A stretch of 64,000 bases of DNA from Actinomycetota bacterium (lineage in GTDB: Bacteria; Actinomycetota; Actinomycetes; Mycobacteriales; Mycobacteriaceae): assembly GCA_018268465.1 (NCBI GenBank), contig JAFDWN010000010.1:230849-294848 (forward strand), in the 5' to 3' direction. The notes under the pieces were generated by a model, which did not search any database, was not told where the DNA came from, and was given only the letters and a program-made list of their open reading frames with translations. Position 1 is the first letter of the stretch; each line of letters starts with the position of its first letter. Both the position numbers and the translations under genes were made by a program. Of this stretch, positions 15,499 to 30,595 are shown piece by piece.

Positions 15499-16697
15499 TG
15501 TCAGGTTCGGCGACCATCCTGCACGCTGACCTCGATTCGTTCTATGCCTCGGTCGAGCAGCGCGACGATCCCTCGCTGCGCGGCAGACCGGTGATCGTCG
15601 GCGGCGGGGTGGTGCTCGCCGCGAGTTACGAGGCAAAGGCGTTCGGCGTGCGCACCGCGATGGGCGGCCGGCTGGCCCGCCGGCTCTGCCCGCAGGCCAT
15701 CGTCGTGCCGCCACGGATGGCCGCGTATTCCGCGGCCAGCGATGCGGTCTTCGCCGTTTTCCGCGACACCACCCCGCTGGTCGAGCCGCTGAGTGTCGAC
15801 GAAGCCTTCCTCGACGTGTCGGGTCTGCGACGCGTCTCGGGCACGCCGGTGCAGATCGCCACGGATCTGCGCGGCCGGGTGCGCAGCGAGGTGGGGCTGG
15901 CCATCACCGTCGGCATCGCACGCACCAAGTTCCTGGCCAAGGTGGCCAGCCAAGAGGCCAAACCCGACGGGCTGCTGCTGGTCCCGCCGGACCGCGAGTT
16001 GGCGTTTCTGCATCCGCTGCCGGTGCGCCGACTGTGGGGGGTGGGCGTCAAGACCGCCGAGAAGCTCCACGCACACGGCGTGGAGACCGTCGCCGACGTC
16101 GCCGAACTCGGCGAATCCACCCTCGCGGCGATGGTCGGCGGGGCGATGGGCCGCCAGCTCTACGCCCTGTCGCGCAATATCGACCGGCGCCGGGTGGTCA
16201 CGGGTGTGCGGCGCCGGTCCGTCGGCGCGCAGCGGGCCCTTGGCCGCGCCGGGAACACGATGTCCCCCGACGACATCGACGCCGTCGTGGTCAACCTGAT
16301 CGACCGCATCACCCGGCGGATGCGCCGAGCGGGACGCACCGGACGCACGGTGGTGCTGCGGCTGCGCTTCGACGACTTCACCCGTGCCACCCGCTCGCAC
16401 ACCATGCCGCGGGCCACCGCCGCCACCGATGCCGTCCTCGATACGGCCCGTTCCCTGGTCGCCGCGGCGGGCCCGATGATCGGTGAACGGGGCCTGACCC
16501 TGATCGGGTTCGCGGTGTCCAACATCGACCGCGACGGCGCCCAGCAGCTCGAGTTGCCGTTCGAATCGCACGCCGACACCGTGGCGCTGGACGCCGCCGT
16601 CGACCTGGTGCGCAGCCGCTACGGCAACACCGCGCTCACCCGCGGGGTGCTGCTGGGCCGCGACACCGGTCTGGAGATGCCACACCTGCCGGATTGA
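15492..16697 (+). CDS. dinB: Y-family DNA polymerase IV (DinB)
   Basis: Translesion DNA polymerase of 401 residues. The catalytic motif HADLDSFYASVEQ contains the steric-gate Tyr; PLSVDEAFLD has the other catalytic acidic residues; the C-terminal QQLELPF is a beta-clamp binding motif. It is not the partner expected at this place in M. tuberculosis, where ethR is followed by Rv3856c; M. smegmatis carries a third DinB near ethA, so this may be the DinB3 type. ATG 15492 or GTG 15498 may be the start; both touch the LexA-type box. It converges on the PHP gene with 7 nt between. Confidence 0.93.
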   Translation: MFVSGSATILHADLDSFYASVEQRDDPSLRGRPVIVGGGVVLAASYEAKAFGVRTAMGGRLARRLCPQAIVVPPRMAAYSAASDAVFAVFRDTTPLVEPLSVDEAFLDVSGLRRVSGTPVQIATDLRGRVRSEVGLAITVGIARTKFLAKVASQEAKPDGLLLVPPDRELAFLHPLPVRRLWGVGVKTAEKLHAHGVETVADVAELGESTLAAMVGGAMGRQLYALSRNIDRRRVVTGVRRRSVGAQRALGRAGNTMSPDDIDAVVVNLIDRITRRMRRAGRTGRTVVLRLRFDDFTRATRSHTMPRATAATDAVLDTARSLVAAAGPMIGERGLTLIGFAVSNIDRDGAQQLELPFESHADTVALDAAVDLVRSRYGNTALTRGVLLGRDTGLEMPHLPD

Positions 16698-16704
16698 GTC
16701 GCCG

Positions 16705-17709
16705 TCAGGAGCGGGTCCAGTCCAGCAGGGTGTCGGCCGGCCAGGTGTTGACGATGCGGTCGGCGGGAACGCCGGTGTCCAGCGCGCGCTGCGCACCGTA
16801 GCCCAGGAAGTCCAGCTGCCCGGGGGCGTGCGAGTCGGTGTCGATGGCGAACAGGCAGCCGATGTCCCGCGCGAGGGTGAGCAGCCGGGTGGGCGGGTCG
16901 CGCCGTTCGGGGCGGGAGTTGATCTCGACCGCGGTGTGGTGGTCGCGGCAGGCGGTGAATACCTTCTCGGCGTCGAATGCCGATTCAGGCCGGACACCCC
17001 GGTTGCCGGTGACGAGCCGGCCGGTGCAATGGCCCAGCACGTTGGTGTGCGGGTCGGAGACCGCCCTGACCATGCGGCGGGTCATCGACGGCGCGTCCAT
17101 GGACAGCTTGGAATGCACGCTGGCCACCACGACGTCGAGGCGGTCGAGCAGTTCGGGTTCCTGATCCAGCGAGCCGTCGTCGAGGATGTCGACCTCGATG
17201 CCGGTGAGAATCCGCATCGGAGCGACCTGCTCGCGCAGCTCGTCGATCACGTCGAGCTGTTTGCGCAACCGCTCGGGCGAGAGGCCGTTGGCGACGGTGA
17301 GGCGCGGCGAGTGGTCGGTCAGCGCGCAGTACTCGTGGCCGAGTCGGCGTGCGGTGAGCATCATCTCCTCGATCGGCGCCGAGCCGTCGGACCAGTTGGA
17401 GTGCACGTGCAGATCCCCCCGCAGGGCCGCCCGGAGTTCTCCGCCGCCGAGATCCGAAGCCGCCGAGCGCAATTCGATCAATGTGTCCGGCTCGCGTCCC
17501 GCCAAGGACTGGGCGATCACCTTGGCCGTCTTGGGCCCGATGCCGGGCAGCGACTGCCAACTGCCTGCAGCGCCGTGGCGTTCGCGTTCCGCGTCGGTCA
17601 GGGCTTCGACGATGTCGGCGGCGTTGCGGTAGGCCATGACCCGATGGCTGTCCTCGCGGGCGCGGTCCTTGTAATAGGCGATCTCACGCAGGGCGGCGAC
17701 GGGATCCAT
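16705..17709 (-). CDS. PHP-domain phosphoesterase with helix-hairpin-helix region (Rv3856c-like)
   Basis: A 334-residue protein resembling the C-terminal part of bacterial DNA polymerase X but with no nucleotidyltransferase domain. The first 90 residues carry helix-hairpin-helix DNA-binding sequence (WQSLPGIGPKTAKVIAQSLAG). The PHP metal site follows: GDLHVHSNWSDGS, CALTDHSPR, GIEVDI, VVASVHSK, GHCTGR, VEINSRPERRDPP and AIDTDSHAP. Probable metal-dependent phosphodiesterase or nuclease acting in DNA repair. Met at 17709 gives the length expected for Rv3856c. Confidence 0.88.
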   Translation of the reverse strand: MDPVAALREIAYYKDRAREDSHRVMAYRNAADIVEALTDAERERHGAAGSWQSLPGIGPKTAKVIAQSLAGREPDTLIELRSAASDLGGGELRAALRGDLHVHSNWSDGSAPIEEMMLTARRLGHEYCALTDHSPRLTVANGLSPERLRKQLDVIDELREQVAPMRILTGIEVDILDDGSLDQEPELLDRLDVVVASVHSKLSMDAPSMTRRMVRAVSDPHTNVLGHCTGRLVTGNRGVRPESAFDAEKVFTACRDHHTAVEINSRPERRDPPTRLLTLARDIGCLFAIDTDSHAPGQLDFLGYGAQRALDTGVPADRIVNTWPADTLLDWTRS

Positions 17710-17806
17710 GCCCTCCAGTGTGCCCCGATGGCGACCTGGTCCGCCCTGCCCGGTACGGCCCGTCGGCACTGCCGATTTGCCCCCGCGCCGTGCGCACCGC
17801 TACCGT

Positions 17807-17827
17807 TCAATTGAGATTTTGTTCAAT
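17807..17827. promoter_or_regulatory. AT-rich ArsR-type operator candidate
   Basis: TCAATTGA (17807-17814) is palindromic, and ATTGA (17810-17814) forms an N8 inverted repeat with TCAAT (17823-17827). The stretch is markedly AT-rich for this genome and ends 22 nt before the arsR-type start. Confidence 0.5.
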
Positions 17828-17849
17828 CCATCAATTCGCTAGGTGACCC

Positions 17850-18227
17850 GTGCCCGATCGCTTCCCCGGCGGCGCCGAGCGGCCGCTCTACGAGATCAAG
17901 GCCAATCTGTTCAAGGCGCTGGCCCACCCCGCCCGCATCCGGGTGCTCGAGATCCTGTCGGCCAACAACCGGCCGACGACCGTCAGCGAAATCCTCGCCG
18001 CGACCGACATCGAGCCCACGCTGCTCTCCCAGCACCTCGCCGTGCTCAAACGTCACCACGTGGTCAGCAGCCACCGCGTGGGCAACGCGGTGATCTACGA
18101 ACTGGCCCACCCCAAGATCTCCGAATTGCTCGTCATCGCCCGCACGTTCCTGGCCGACACCCTGGGAACCCAGCGCGACCACCTCGATGCACTGCGGGCC
18201 CTTCCACCCCTGGGGCGCTCGGAGTGA
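17850..18227 (+). CDS. ArsR-family winged-helix regulator
   Basis: A 125-residue winged-helix protein: LFKALAHPARIRVLEILSAN, recognition helix region EPTLLSQHLAVLKRHHVVSS and wing HRVGNAVIYELAHPKI. The usual CVC metal site of ArsR/SmtB is absent; the only polar sites near it are His residues, so it may sense something other than arsenite. GTG start. Its stop overlaps the start of the SulP gene (GTGA), so it probably controls that transporter and itself through the AT-rich operator upstream. Confidence 0.9.
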   Translation: MPDRFPGGAERPLYEIKANLFKALAHPARIRVLEILSANNRPTTVSEILAATDIEPTLLSQHLAVLKRHHVVSSHRVGNAVIYELAHPKISELLVIARTFLADTLGTQRDHLDALRALPPLGRSE

Positions 18228-19852
18228 TCGCCGTCCGGCTCCTGCCCAACCGTCGCGACTACACCGACCTGCGCCGCTCGTGGCGGCGCGACGTGCTCGC
18301 GGGCCTGACCGTCGGCGTCGTCGCCCTTCCCCTCGCGCTGGCGTTCGGCATCAGTTCGGGCGTCGGCGCCGCGGCCGGGCTGATCACCGCGGTCGTCGCC
18401 GGATTGGTGGCAGCGGTATTCGGCGGTTCCCACGTGCAGGTGTCCGGACCCACCGGCGCGATGGCGGTAGTCCTGGCACCCATCGTGGCCCAGCACGGAC
18501 TGGGCAGCATCGCGCTGGTCACCGTGCTTGCCGGAGTGATCGTGGTGGCCGCGGGCGTCACGGGCCTGGGCCGTGCCGTCACCTTCATCCCCTGGCCCGT
18601 CATCGAGGGGTTCACTCTCGGCATCGCTGCGATCATCTTCCTGCAGCAGGTGCCGGCCGCGTTCGCCCAGCCCGCACCCGTCGGACAACGCACCCTGACG
18701 GGCGCGTGGACCGTCGTCACCGATGCCGACTGGCACTCCGCCGCCAGGACGCTCGGAGTCGTGGCGTTCGTCGCGCTCACGATGGTGCTGCTGCCACGGC
18801 TGCACCGCGGCATCCCGGAATCGCTGACGGCGGTGGTGGCCGCCACCGTCGCCGTCACACTGCTGGGTATCTCCGTCGCCACGATCGGGGAGTTGCCGTC
18901 GCAGCTGCCCACTCCGGTCCTCCCGCACGCCGACGTCGGCGCCCTGCGCAGCCTGGTCGGCGCCGCGCTGGCCATCGCGGCGCTGGCGGCCATCGAATCC
19001 CTGCTGTCGGCGCGGGTCGCGGCGACGATGGCGCCGACCGGCCCCTACGACCCGGACCGTGAACTCGTCGGTCAGGGCCTGGCGTCGGTTGCCTCCGGGG
19101 TGTTCGGCGGGATGCCAGCCACCGGGGCGATCGCCCGCACCGCGGTCAACGTGCGCTCAGGTGCACGGACCCGGTTGGCCGCCATCGTGCATGCGCTGGT
19201 GCTGTTGGCCGTGGTCTACCTGGCCACCGGCCCGGTATCGGCCATTCCGCTGTCGGCGCTGGCCGGAGTGCTGATGGTGACGTCGTTCCGGATGATCTCC
19301 GCGACGACCATCCGCAAGATTCTGCGTTCCACCAGATCCGACGCGCTGACGTTCGTCCTCACCGCCGCCGTAACGGTGTGCTTCGACCTCATCGAAGCGG
19401 TCGAGATCGGGATCGTCGTCGCGGCGTTCTTCGCGCTGCGCACGGTGGCCCGCCGCAGCAGCGTCGTCCGCGAGGAGCTGCCCGGCCCGCGCCGCCCCGG
19501 CGACGACCAGATCGCGCTGTTACGGCTCGACGGTGCCATGTTCTTCGGTGCGGCCGAACGCATCTCGAACGCCATCGTCGACGCCGACCATCCGCGTACG
19601 TCGGTGGTGATCATCCGGATGTCGCAGCTGGGTATGCTCGACGCGACGGGTGCGCACACGCTTGAGCAGATCTGCGCCGAGCTGGAGTCGCGCGGAATCA
19701 CGGTCATCATCAAGGGTGTTCGCCCCGAACACCACACCCTGTTGGCCAACGTGGGCGTCTTCACGTCCCTGCGCCACGAGAACCACTTGGTGGGGACCCT
19801 CGACGAGGCCATCGGCCACGCGCGGACCCACGTCTCGCATCAACCCCATTGA
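18224..19852 (+). CDS. SulP-family anion transporter with STAS domain
   Basis: A 542-residue inner-membrane transporter of the SLC26/SulP family, carrying sulfate, bicarbonate or similar anions. Ten or more hydrophobic helices occupy residues 25-400, with the SulP signature region LTVGVVALPLALAFGISSGV and HVQVSGPTGAMAVVLAP. The C-terminal STAS domain (ALLRLDGAMFFGAAERI, RMSQLGMLDATGAHTLEQI) is cytosolic. The GTG at 18224 overlaps the ArsR stop and is chosen because the hydrophobic part follows 25 residues later. Regulation by the ArsR partner is inferred from coupling. Confidence 0.93.
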   Translation: MIAVRLLPNRRDYTDLRRSWRRDVLAGLTVGVVALPLALAFGISSGVGAAAGLITAVVAGLVAAVFGGSHVQVSGPTGAMAVVLAPIVAQHGLGSIALVTVLAGVIVVAAGVTGLGRAVTFIPWPVIEGFTLGIAAIIFLQQVPAAFAQPAPVGQRTLTGAWTVVTDADWHSAARTLGVVAFVALTMVLLPRLHRGIPESLTAVVAATVAVTLLGISVATIGELPSQLPTPVLPHADVGALRSLVGAALAIAALAAIESLLSARVAATMAPTGPYDPDRELVGQGLASVASGVFGGMPATGAIARTAVNVRSGARTRLAAIVHALVLLAVVYLATGPVSAIPLSALAGVLMVTSFRMISATTIRKILRSTRSDALTFVLTAAVTVCFDLIEAVEIGIVVAAFFALRTVARRSSVVREELPGPRRPGDDQIALLRLDGAMFFGAAERISNAIVDADHPRTSVVIIRMSQLGMLDATGAHTLEQICAELESRGITVIIKGVRPEHHTLLANVGVFTSLRHENHLVGTLDEAIGHARTHVSHQPH

Positions 19853-19855
19853 GCC

Positions 19856-20428
19856 CTAGGCGGGCCAGCGGGGATCGCGTCCGCTCAGTCCGGCGATCCG
19901 GTCCAGTACGGGCGCGTCGTCGGCAACGGGCACCGCGGGCCCGAACAACCCCTCGACCGGCTCACCGGACGCGAACTGCCTGAGGTGGGCCAACACTGCC
20001 TGCGCCACGTCGTCGTCGACGCTGTACGTCTGCCCGGTGGCCCGCGCCAGATCCCAGCCGTGGAGCACCACCTCCGTCAGTGCCACCAGACCGCCCACGT
20101 CGGCGGGGAAGTCGACGCCGCCCGCGCGCGTCATCCCCTCCCACGCGCCCGGCTGCCGCCAGGCGGCGGCGAGTGCGGCCAGTCGGGCGGGGTAGGCGCT
20201 GCGCCAGTCCGCGTCGAGCGTCGCGCCTTCGGCCGGCGGGGTATCGGTCAGGTCGCCGAACTCCTTGCGCGCGGCCGCGGCGAAGGCCAGGGCCAGCCCG
20301 CCGACGTGCCCGATGAGCTGGTCGAGGCGGTACTTCTCACAGGGCGTCACCGCGCCCAGCTGCTCGTCGGTCACCGCGACGAGCACATCCGCGGTGCGCC
20401 GGCAGGCGGAGGTCATATCGGTCGTCAT
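19856..20428 (-). CDS. TIGR03086-family DinB-like metal-binding protein
   Basis: A 190-residue four-helix-bundle protein of the mycothiol-dependent maleylpyruvate isomerase N-terminal type. Family marks: TPCEKYRLDQLIGHVGGLALAFAAAA with the metal His, and ALTEVVLHGWDLARATGQ with the second His and the HGWDLA motif. Members are thought to bind a metal and a thiol such as mycothiol. It converges on the SulP gene 4 nt away. Substrate unknown. Confidence 0.85.
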   Translation of the reverse strand: MTTDMTSACRRTADVLVAVTDEQLGAVTPCEKYRLDQLIGHVGGLALAFAAAARKEFGDLTDTPPAEGATLDADWRSAYPARLAALAAAWRQPGAWEGMTRAGGVDFPADVGGLVALTEVVLHGWDLARATGQTYSVDDDVAQAVLAHLRQFASGEPVEGLFGPAVPVADDAPVLDRIAGLSGRDPRWPA

Positions 20429-20498
20429 GGCTGTACTGACCGGCGCCCCGCGCGGAACTCATCGCCGTTGTCCAGGAAAGCGTTCTAAAGTCGGTTCA

Positions 20499-21350
20499 GT
20501 GCAATTCGCCTTCAAAACCTCGCCGCAGAACACCACCTGGGCCGACATGCTCGCCGTCTGGCAGGCCGCCGATGAGATCGACGTCTTCGAGTCAGGCTGG
20601 ACGTTCGACCACTTCTATCCGATCTTCTCCGACTCCTCCGGCCCGTGTCTGGAGGGTTGGGTCACGCTGACGGCGCTGGCTCAGGCCACCCGGCGGTTAC
20701 GCCTGGGTGCGCTGGTCACCGGAATCCACTACCGCCATCCCGCGGTGCTGGCCAATATGGCCTCCGCCCTGGACATCGTCTCCGGCGGCCGGCTGGAACT
20801 GGGCATCGGCGCGGGCTGGAACGAGGAGGAGTCCGGCGCGTACGGGATCGAACTGGGTTCGGTCAAGGATCGCCTCGACCGCTTCGAGGAGGCCTGCCAG
20901 GTGCTGATCGGCCTGCTGTCGCAGGAGTCGACGGATTTCGACGGCCGGTTCTATCAGCTCAAAGCGGCGCGTAACGAACCGAAGGGTCCCCAGCGGCCCC
21001 ATCCCCCGATCTGCATCGGCGGCAGCGGCGAGAAGCGCACGCTGCGAATCACCGCGAAGTACGCCGACCATTGGAACTTCGCCGGGGGAACGCCCGAGGA
21101 GTTCGCGCGTAAGTGTGAGGTGCTCGCCGCGCACTGCGCCGACGTCGGCCGGGATCCGGCGGACATCATGACCTCGGCACACGTGCGGCTCGAACCCGAC
21201 CTCGACTACGCCAAGGCCATCGCCCAGGCCGCCGCGCTGGGCGAACAGGGTCTGGATCTGGCGATCGTGTACCTGCCGCCGCCGCACGATCCTGCGGTGC
21301 TCGAACCGTTGGCCGAGGCAATCAGGGATTCCGGTCTGGCGAAGGGGTAG
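20499..21350 (+). CDS. LLM-class F420-dependent oxidoreductase
   Basis: A 283-residue luciferase-like TIM-barrel protein. Typical elements: DHFYPIF near the N-terminus, LGALVTGIHYRHPAVLANMASALDIVSGGRLELGIGAGW split as the family signature, and ICIGGSGEKRTLRITAKYADHWNF. In mycobacteria this group uses coenzyme F420. GTG at 20499 puts the start at the beginning of the barrel (VQFAFKTSPQNTTW). Substrate unknown; it is transcribed alone and divergent from the TIGR03086 gene. Confidence 0.9.
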   Translation: MQFAFKTSPQNTTWADMLAVWQAADEIDVFESGWTFDHFYPIFSDSSGPCLEGWVTLTALAQATRRLRLGALVTGIHYRHPAVLANMASALDIVSGGRLELGIGAGWNEEESGAYGIELGSVKDRLDRFEEACQVLIGLLSQESTDFDGRFYQLKAARNEPKGPQRPHPPICIGGSGEKRTLRITAKYADHWNFAGGTPEEFARKCEVLAAHCADVGRDPADIMTSAHVRLEPDLDYAKAIAQAAALGEQGLDLAIVYLPPPHDPAVLEPLAEAIRDSGLAKG

Positions 21351-21530
21351 CGGCGGCGGATTCCGCACGAGCCGACGACCGCGGACGGCGGTGCGGGCGG
21401 CGGGCGGCGTTGCTGCGCCCGCCGGACGCACCGGTGCGGCGCGCACGCGGGTTAGCGCTGGTACAGCGCGAATTTCGCACCGGAATGGACGATCACGAAG
21501 TGATAACAGTTAGGCAAACAAACGGTCACG

Positions 21531-21548
21531 CTCGGGGGATAACCCGAG
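21531..21548. terminator. Hairpin between convergent genes
   Basis: CTCGGG-GGATAA-CCCGAG forms a perfect 6-bp stem between the LLM oxidoreductase and the small minus-strand gene. A second stem GCGCT/AGCGC lies at 21455-21469. Neither has a strong T-tract. The remaining 21351-21567 shows no gene. Confidence 0.4.
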
Positions 21549-21567
21549 ATATCGCTGGTGGCCGGGT

Positions 21568-21780
21568 TCAGACCCCGTACCGCAGTAGCTCGTCGGCGGT
21601 GATGAGCCGCTCGTGTTTGGCGGGGAACTCGCGGCTCTTGACCGGATGACGGAACCATGACCAGGCCATTCGACCTACCCGGGTCCGCGTGAGCGGGTTG
21701 GTGTACACGGTGATCACTCCTGCGGTTTCGGAATAGCTGAACCGTGGGCCTACCTTACCGCAGGTCCCACTGGCAGTCAT
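21568..21780 (-). CDS. Hypothetical small basic protein, 70 aa
   Basis: Unrecognised. The frame encodes a basic protein with aromatic residues (VYTNPLTRTRVGRMAWSWFR, then ERLITADELLRYGV). Two starts are possible: ATG at 21780 (70 residues) or GTG at 21717 preceded by GGA-rich sequence (49 residues). Codon choice is plausible but less GC-biased than neighbours. No signal peptide or membrane helix. It may be a small DNA- or RNA-binding protein; this is only inference from charge. Confidence 0.45.
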   Translation of the reverse strand: MTASGTCGKVGPRFSYSETAGVITVYTNPLTRTRVGRMAWSWFRHPVKSREFPAKHERLITADELLRYGV

Positions 21781-21956
21781 TAGATACCTGTGATCTGGCA
21801 AACACCGGGAGCCACGCCGAACAATCATCCGATGTTTCTGATGATGTGTATGTGACAGCTGTTGCGTCGCGCCTCACCGAAGACGGGTTCCGGCACGCAT
21901 GCGGCACGCGCACCGCGTCAAAAGCCGAATCCCGACGCGGAGCGCGTGTGAAAGGG

Positions 21957-27999
<6,043 letters not shown>

Positions 28000-28424
28000 T
28001 CCCACCTGACCTTTACTCTCGGCGCCTTCGCGCGGCATTGAGAAGCCTTCTGCATGCAGCCGTCGACGACGGCATCAGCCAGCCCGACGATCTGGCGCCT
28101 CCGTGCAGCATTGAACGGCGGCCGTGTACCCACTCGCCACAAGTGTGGAAACGATAAGTCAAACACGCCCTGACATGCCAACTTAGTCGAACCTAACTAC
28201 GGCCCGGCGCGAGACGGGCGGCCGCGGCCGACCCGAAGTGGTTCCATGACCGGAATACGCTGCCCCGGTTGACTTTTCGACGCAGAGTTTCACTGGAGTC
28301 ACACGGGTCGCAATCCCGCCCCCGCGGCGACTCTCCCCAAAATTGTTTGCTGGATGGCACACGGTACAGCGTGTTCCAGCAATATCTCGATGCGTGACGT
28401 TTGCGCAAAAGCCTAGTCAGATTC
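28000..28424. other. gltB upstream region
   Basis: 425 nt between gltB and the metal ATPase gene. It must contain the gltB promoter on the minus strand; a weak candidate is TTGGCA (28181-28176) with TATCGT (28156-28151), but the 19-nt spacer is long. TTAG-tcgaac-CTAA (about 28183-28196) is a small inverted repeat. No gene or stable terminator is convincing. Confidence 0.4.
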
Positions 28425-30518
28425 TTAGAGTCTGCGGCGCCGGTCCCGTAGTGCCGCCACGCTGGCCGTGGGGCGCAGATCGAGTCGGCGCAACAGTTGC
28501 GCGTTGAGCGCCACCACCACAGTGGAGGCCGACATCAGGATCGCACCCACCGACATCGGCATCACGAAACCCACCGGTGCGAGCACCCCGGCCGCCAGCG
28601 GCACCGAGATCAGGTTGTATCCCGCTGCCCACCAGAGGTTTTGCTTCATCTTGCGGTAGGACTCCCGGGACAGCTGGATGATCGACAGCACCGACCGCGG
28701 ATCGGACCCGGCCAGGATCACCCCGGCCGACGCGATCGCCACGTCCGTGCCGGCGCCGATGGCGATTCCCACCCCGCCGTTGCCGGCCTGGGCCAGCGCC
28801 GGCGCGTCGTTCACCCCGTCGCCGACCATCGCGACGATGCGACCCTCGGCCTGCAGCTGTGCGACCGTATGCGCCTTGTCCTCGGGACGCACGCCCGCGT
28901 ACACCCGGTCGATGCCCAGTTCGCCGGCCACCGACGCGGCGACCTGCTGGGCGTCACCGGTGATCATGACGACCTGTATGCCGAGTCGGTGCAGGGCGTC
29001 GACGGCCTGGCGGGACTCGGGGCGGATCTCGTCGGCCAGCGCCAGTGCGCCGGCCACGGCGCCGTCGACCAGGACGTGCAGGACGATGGCACCCTGCTCG
29101 CGCCATATTCGTGCGTCGGGCAGCTCGGCGCCGCCGGTTTCGGCGAGCAGGCGCGGCCCACCGACGCGCACCACCGCACCGTGCACGTGCGCCGTGACTC
29201 CGACCGACGGTGAGGAGCTGAACTCCGACGATGCGGGTACCGCGATGCCGCGCCTGCGCGCCGCCTCGACGACGGCGCGCGCCAGCGGGTGTTCGGAGTC
29301 GGATTCCGCCGCGGCCGCCAGCGCCAGGAACTCCTCGGCCGAGCGGCCATCGGTCACCGCGATCGCCGTGACCGCAGGTTCGCCCTTGGTCAGGGTGCCG
29401 GTCTTGTCGAACAGCACGGTGTCGACGGTGCGCATGGTCTCCAGCGCCATGCGGTCCTTGACCAGCACGCCCCCGCGCGCGGCGCGTTCGGTGGCGATCG
29501 ACACGACCAGTGGGATCGCCAGCCCCAGCGCGTGCGGGCAGGCGATGACCAGCACCGTGATGGTTCGTATGACGGCCTCGTCGGGGTGGCCGATGAGCGT
29601 CCACACCACCGCGGTGACGATCGCGGACCCCAGGGCGAACCAGAACAGCCAGCCGGCGGCAACGTCGGCCAGCCGCTGAGCGCGCGACGACGAGTTCTGC
29701 GCCTCGGCGACCAGGCGCTGGATCCCGGCCAGCGTCGTGTCGTTGCCGACCGCGGTGACCCGCACGCGCAGTCCGGAGTCGGTGGCGACGGTGCCCGCGA
29801 CGACCCGGTCGCCCACGCTGCGGCGCACGGGCCGCGACTCCCCGGTGACCATCGACTCGTCCACCTCGGCGGCGCCGTCGACGACCTCGCCGTCGGCGGG
29901 CACACTGGCCCCCGGACGCACGATGACGATGTCACCGGCCATCAGGTCGGCAGGCGGCACCGAGACGATGCGGTCGCCCTCGTCCCGCTCCGCGAGGTCG
30001 GGCAACAACGCTGCCAGCGAGTCCAGCGCCGAGGTGGTGCGCGCCAGCGACCGCATCTCGATCCAGTGGCCCAGCAGCATGATCACGATCAGCAGGGCCA
30101 GTTCCCACCAGAAGTCGAGTCCGTGGGGCAGCACGCCCAGGCTGGCGCCCCAGGAGGACAGGAAAGCGACGGTGATGGCCAGCCCGATGAGCAGCATCAT
30201 GCCGGGGGTGCGGGCCCGGATCTCCCCGACGGCACCGGTCAGGAAGGGACGGCCGCCCCACCCGTACATGACCGTGCCGAGCACCGGCGACACCCACTGC
30301 ACGCCGGGGACGTCCGGTATCGAGTAGCCGAGGATCATCGCGAACATCCCCGACAGCGCAACGGTCGGCACCGCGAACACGACCATGATCCAGAACAGCC
30401 GGCGGAACTGGGCGACGTGATCGCCGTGGCCCGAATGGCCCGAGTGATCGCCCGCAGCGTGGGCGACGGGGTTGGTGTGTGCCGAGTGGCCGGCATGGTC
30501 GACATGCATGGTCGCCAT
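28425..30518 (-). CDS. P1B-3-type copper/heavy-metal ATPase (CopB-like)
   Basis: Metal-exporting P-type ATPase of 697 residues. A His-rich N-terminus (DHAGHSAHTNPVAHAAGDHSG) replaces the CxxC domains, and the membrane metal site is CPH (VLVIACPHALGLAIPLV), both marks of the CopB/P1B-3 group. Phosphorylation motif DKTGTLTKG, GDGVNDAPALAQ and eight membrane helices are intact. A copper-type operator touches the start. ATG at 30518 directly follows the -10 TATATT, so the actual first codon may be the Met at 30509. The family exports Cu(I)/Cu(II) or Ag. Confidence 0.93.
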   Translation of the reverse strand: MATMHVDHAGHSAHTNPVAHAAGDHSGHSGHGDHVAQFRRLFWIMVVFAVPTVALSGMFAMILGYSIPDVPGVQWVSPVLGTVMYGWGGRPFLTGAVGEIRARTPGMMLLIGLAITVAFLSSWGASLGVLPHGLDFWWELALLIVIMLLGHWIEMRSLARTTSALDSLAALLPDLAERDEGDRIVSVPPADLMAGDIVIVRPGASVPADGEVVDGAAEVDESMVTGESRPVRRSVGDRVVAGTVATDSGLRVRVTAVGNDTTLAGIQRLVAEAQNSSSRAQRLADVAAGWLFWFALGSAIVTAVVWTLIGHPDEAVIRTITVLVIACPHALGLAIPLVVSIATERAARGGVLVKDRMALETMRTVDTVLFDKTGTLTKGEPAVTAIAVTDGRSAEEFLALAAAAESDSEHPLARAVVEAARRRGIAVPASSEFSSSPSVGVTAHVHGAVVRVGGPRLLAETGGAELPDARIWREQGAIVLHVLVDGAVAGALALADEIRPESRQAVDALHRLGIQVVMITGDAQQVAASVAGELGIDRVYAGVRPEDKAHTVAQLQAEGRIVAMVGDGVNDAPALAQAGNGGVGIAIGAGTDVAIASAGVILAGSDPRSVLSIIQLSRESYRKMKQNLWWAAGYNLISVPLAAGVLAPVGFVMPMSVGAILMSASTVVVALNAQLLRRLDLRPTASVAALRDRRRRL

Positions 30519-30520
30519 AA

Positions 30521-30539
30521 TATACCCCCCTGGGGTATG
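30521..30539. promoter_or_regulatory. CsoR/RicR-type copper operator and -10 of the ATPase gene
   Basis: TACCC-CCCTG-GGGTA (30523-30537) is the TACCC-N5-GGGTA palindrome of the CsoR/RicR family. It abuts TATATT on the minus strand (30524-30519), so repressor binding would cover the -10 of the copB-like promoter. Confidence 0.7.
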
Positions 30540-30567
30540 TGGCTAGGCGCGGATGCGGCGATCGACA

Positions 30568-30595
30568 TTGGCAGTAATAATCCATAACATCTAAT
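30568..30595 (+). promoter_or_regulatory. Promoter of the small secreted peptide gene
   Basis: TTGGCA (30568-30573), 16-nt spacer and TCTAAT (30590-30595), close to sigma-A consensus, in an AT-richer stretch. It would give a leader of about 110 nt before the ATG at 30713. Confidence 0.45.

Noticed and set aside
20474..20487. KstR-like half site AGGAAAGCGTTCTA before the LLM oxidoreductase
   Set aside because: The left half departs from TnnAAC at key positions; not palindromic.
28193..28408. 71-codon minus-strand frame in the gltB upstream gap
   Set aside because: No ribosome site, atypical composition and no recognisable sequence.
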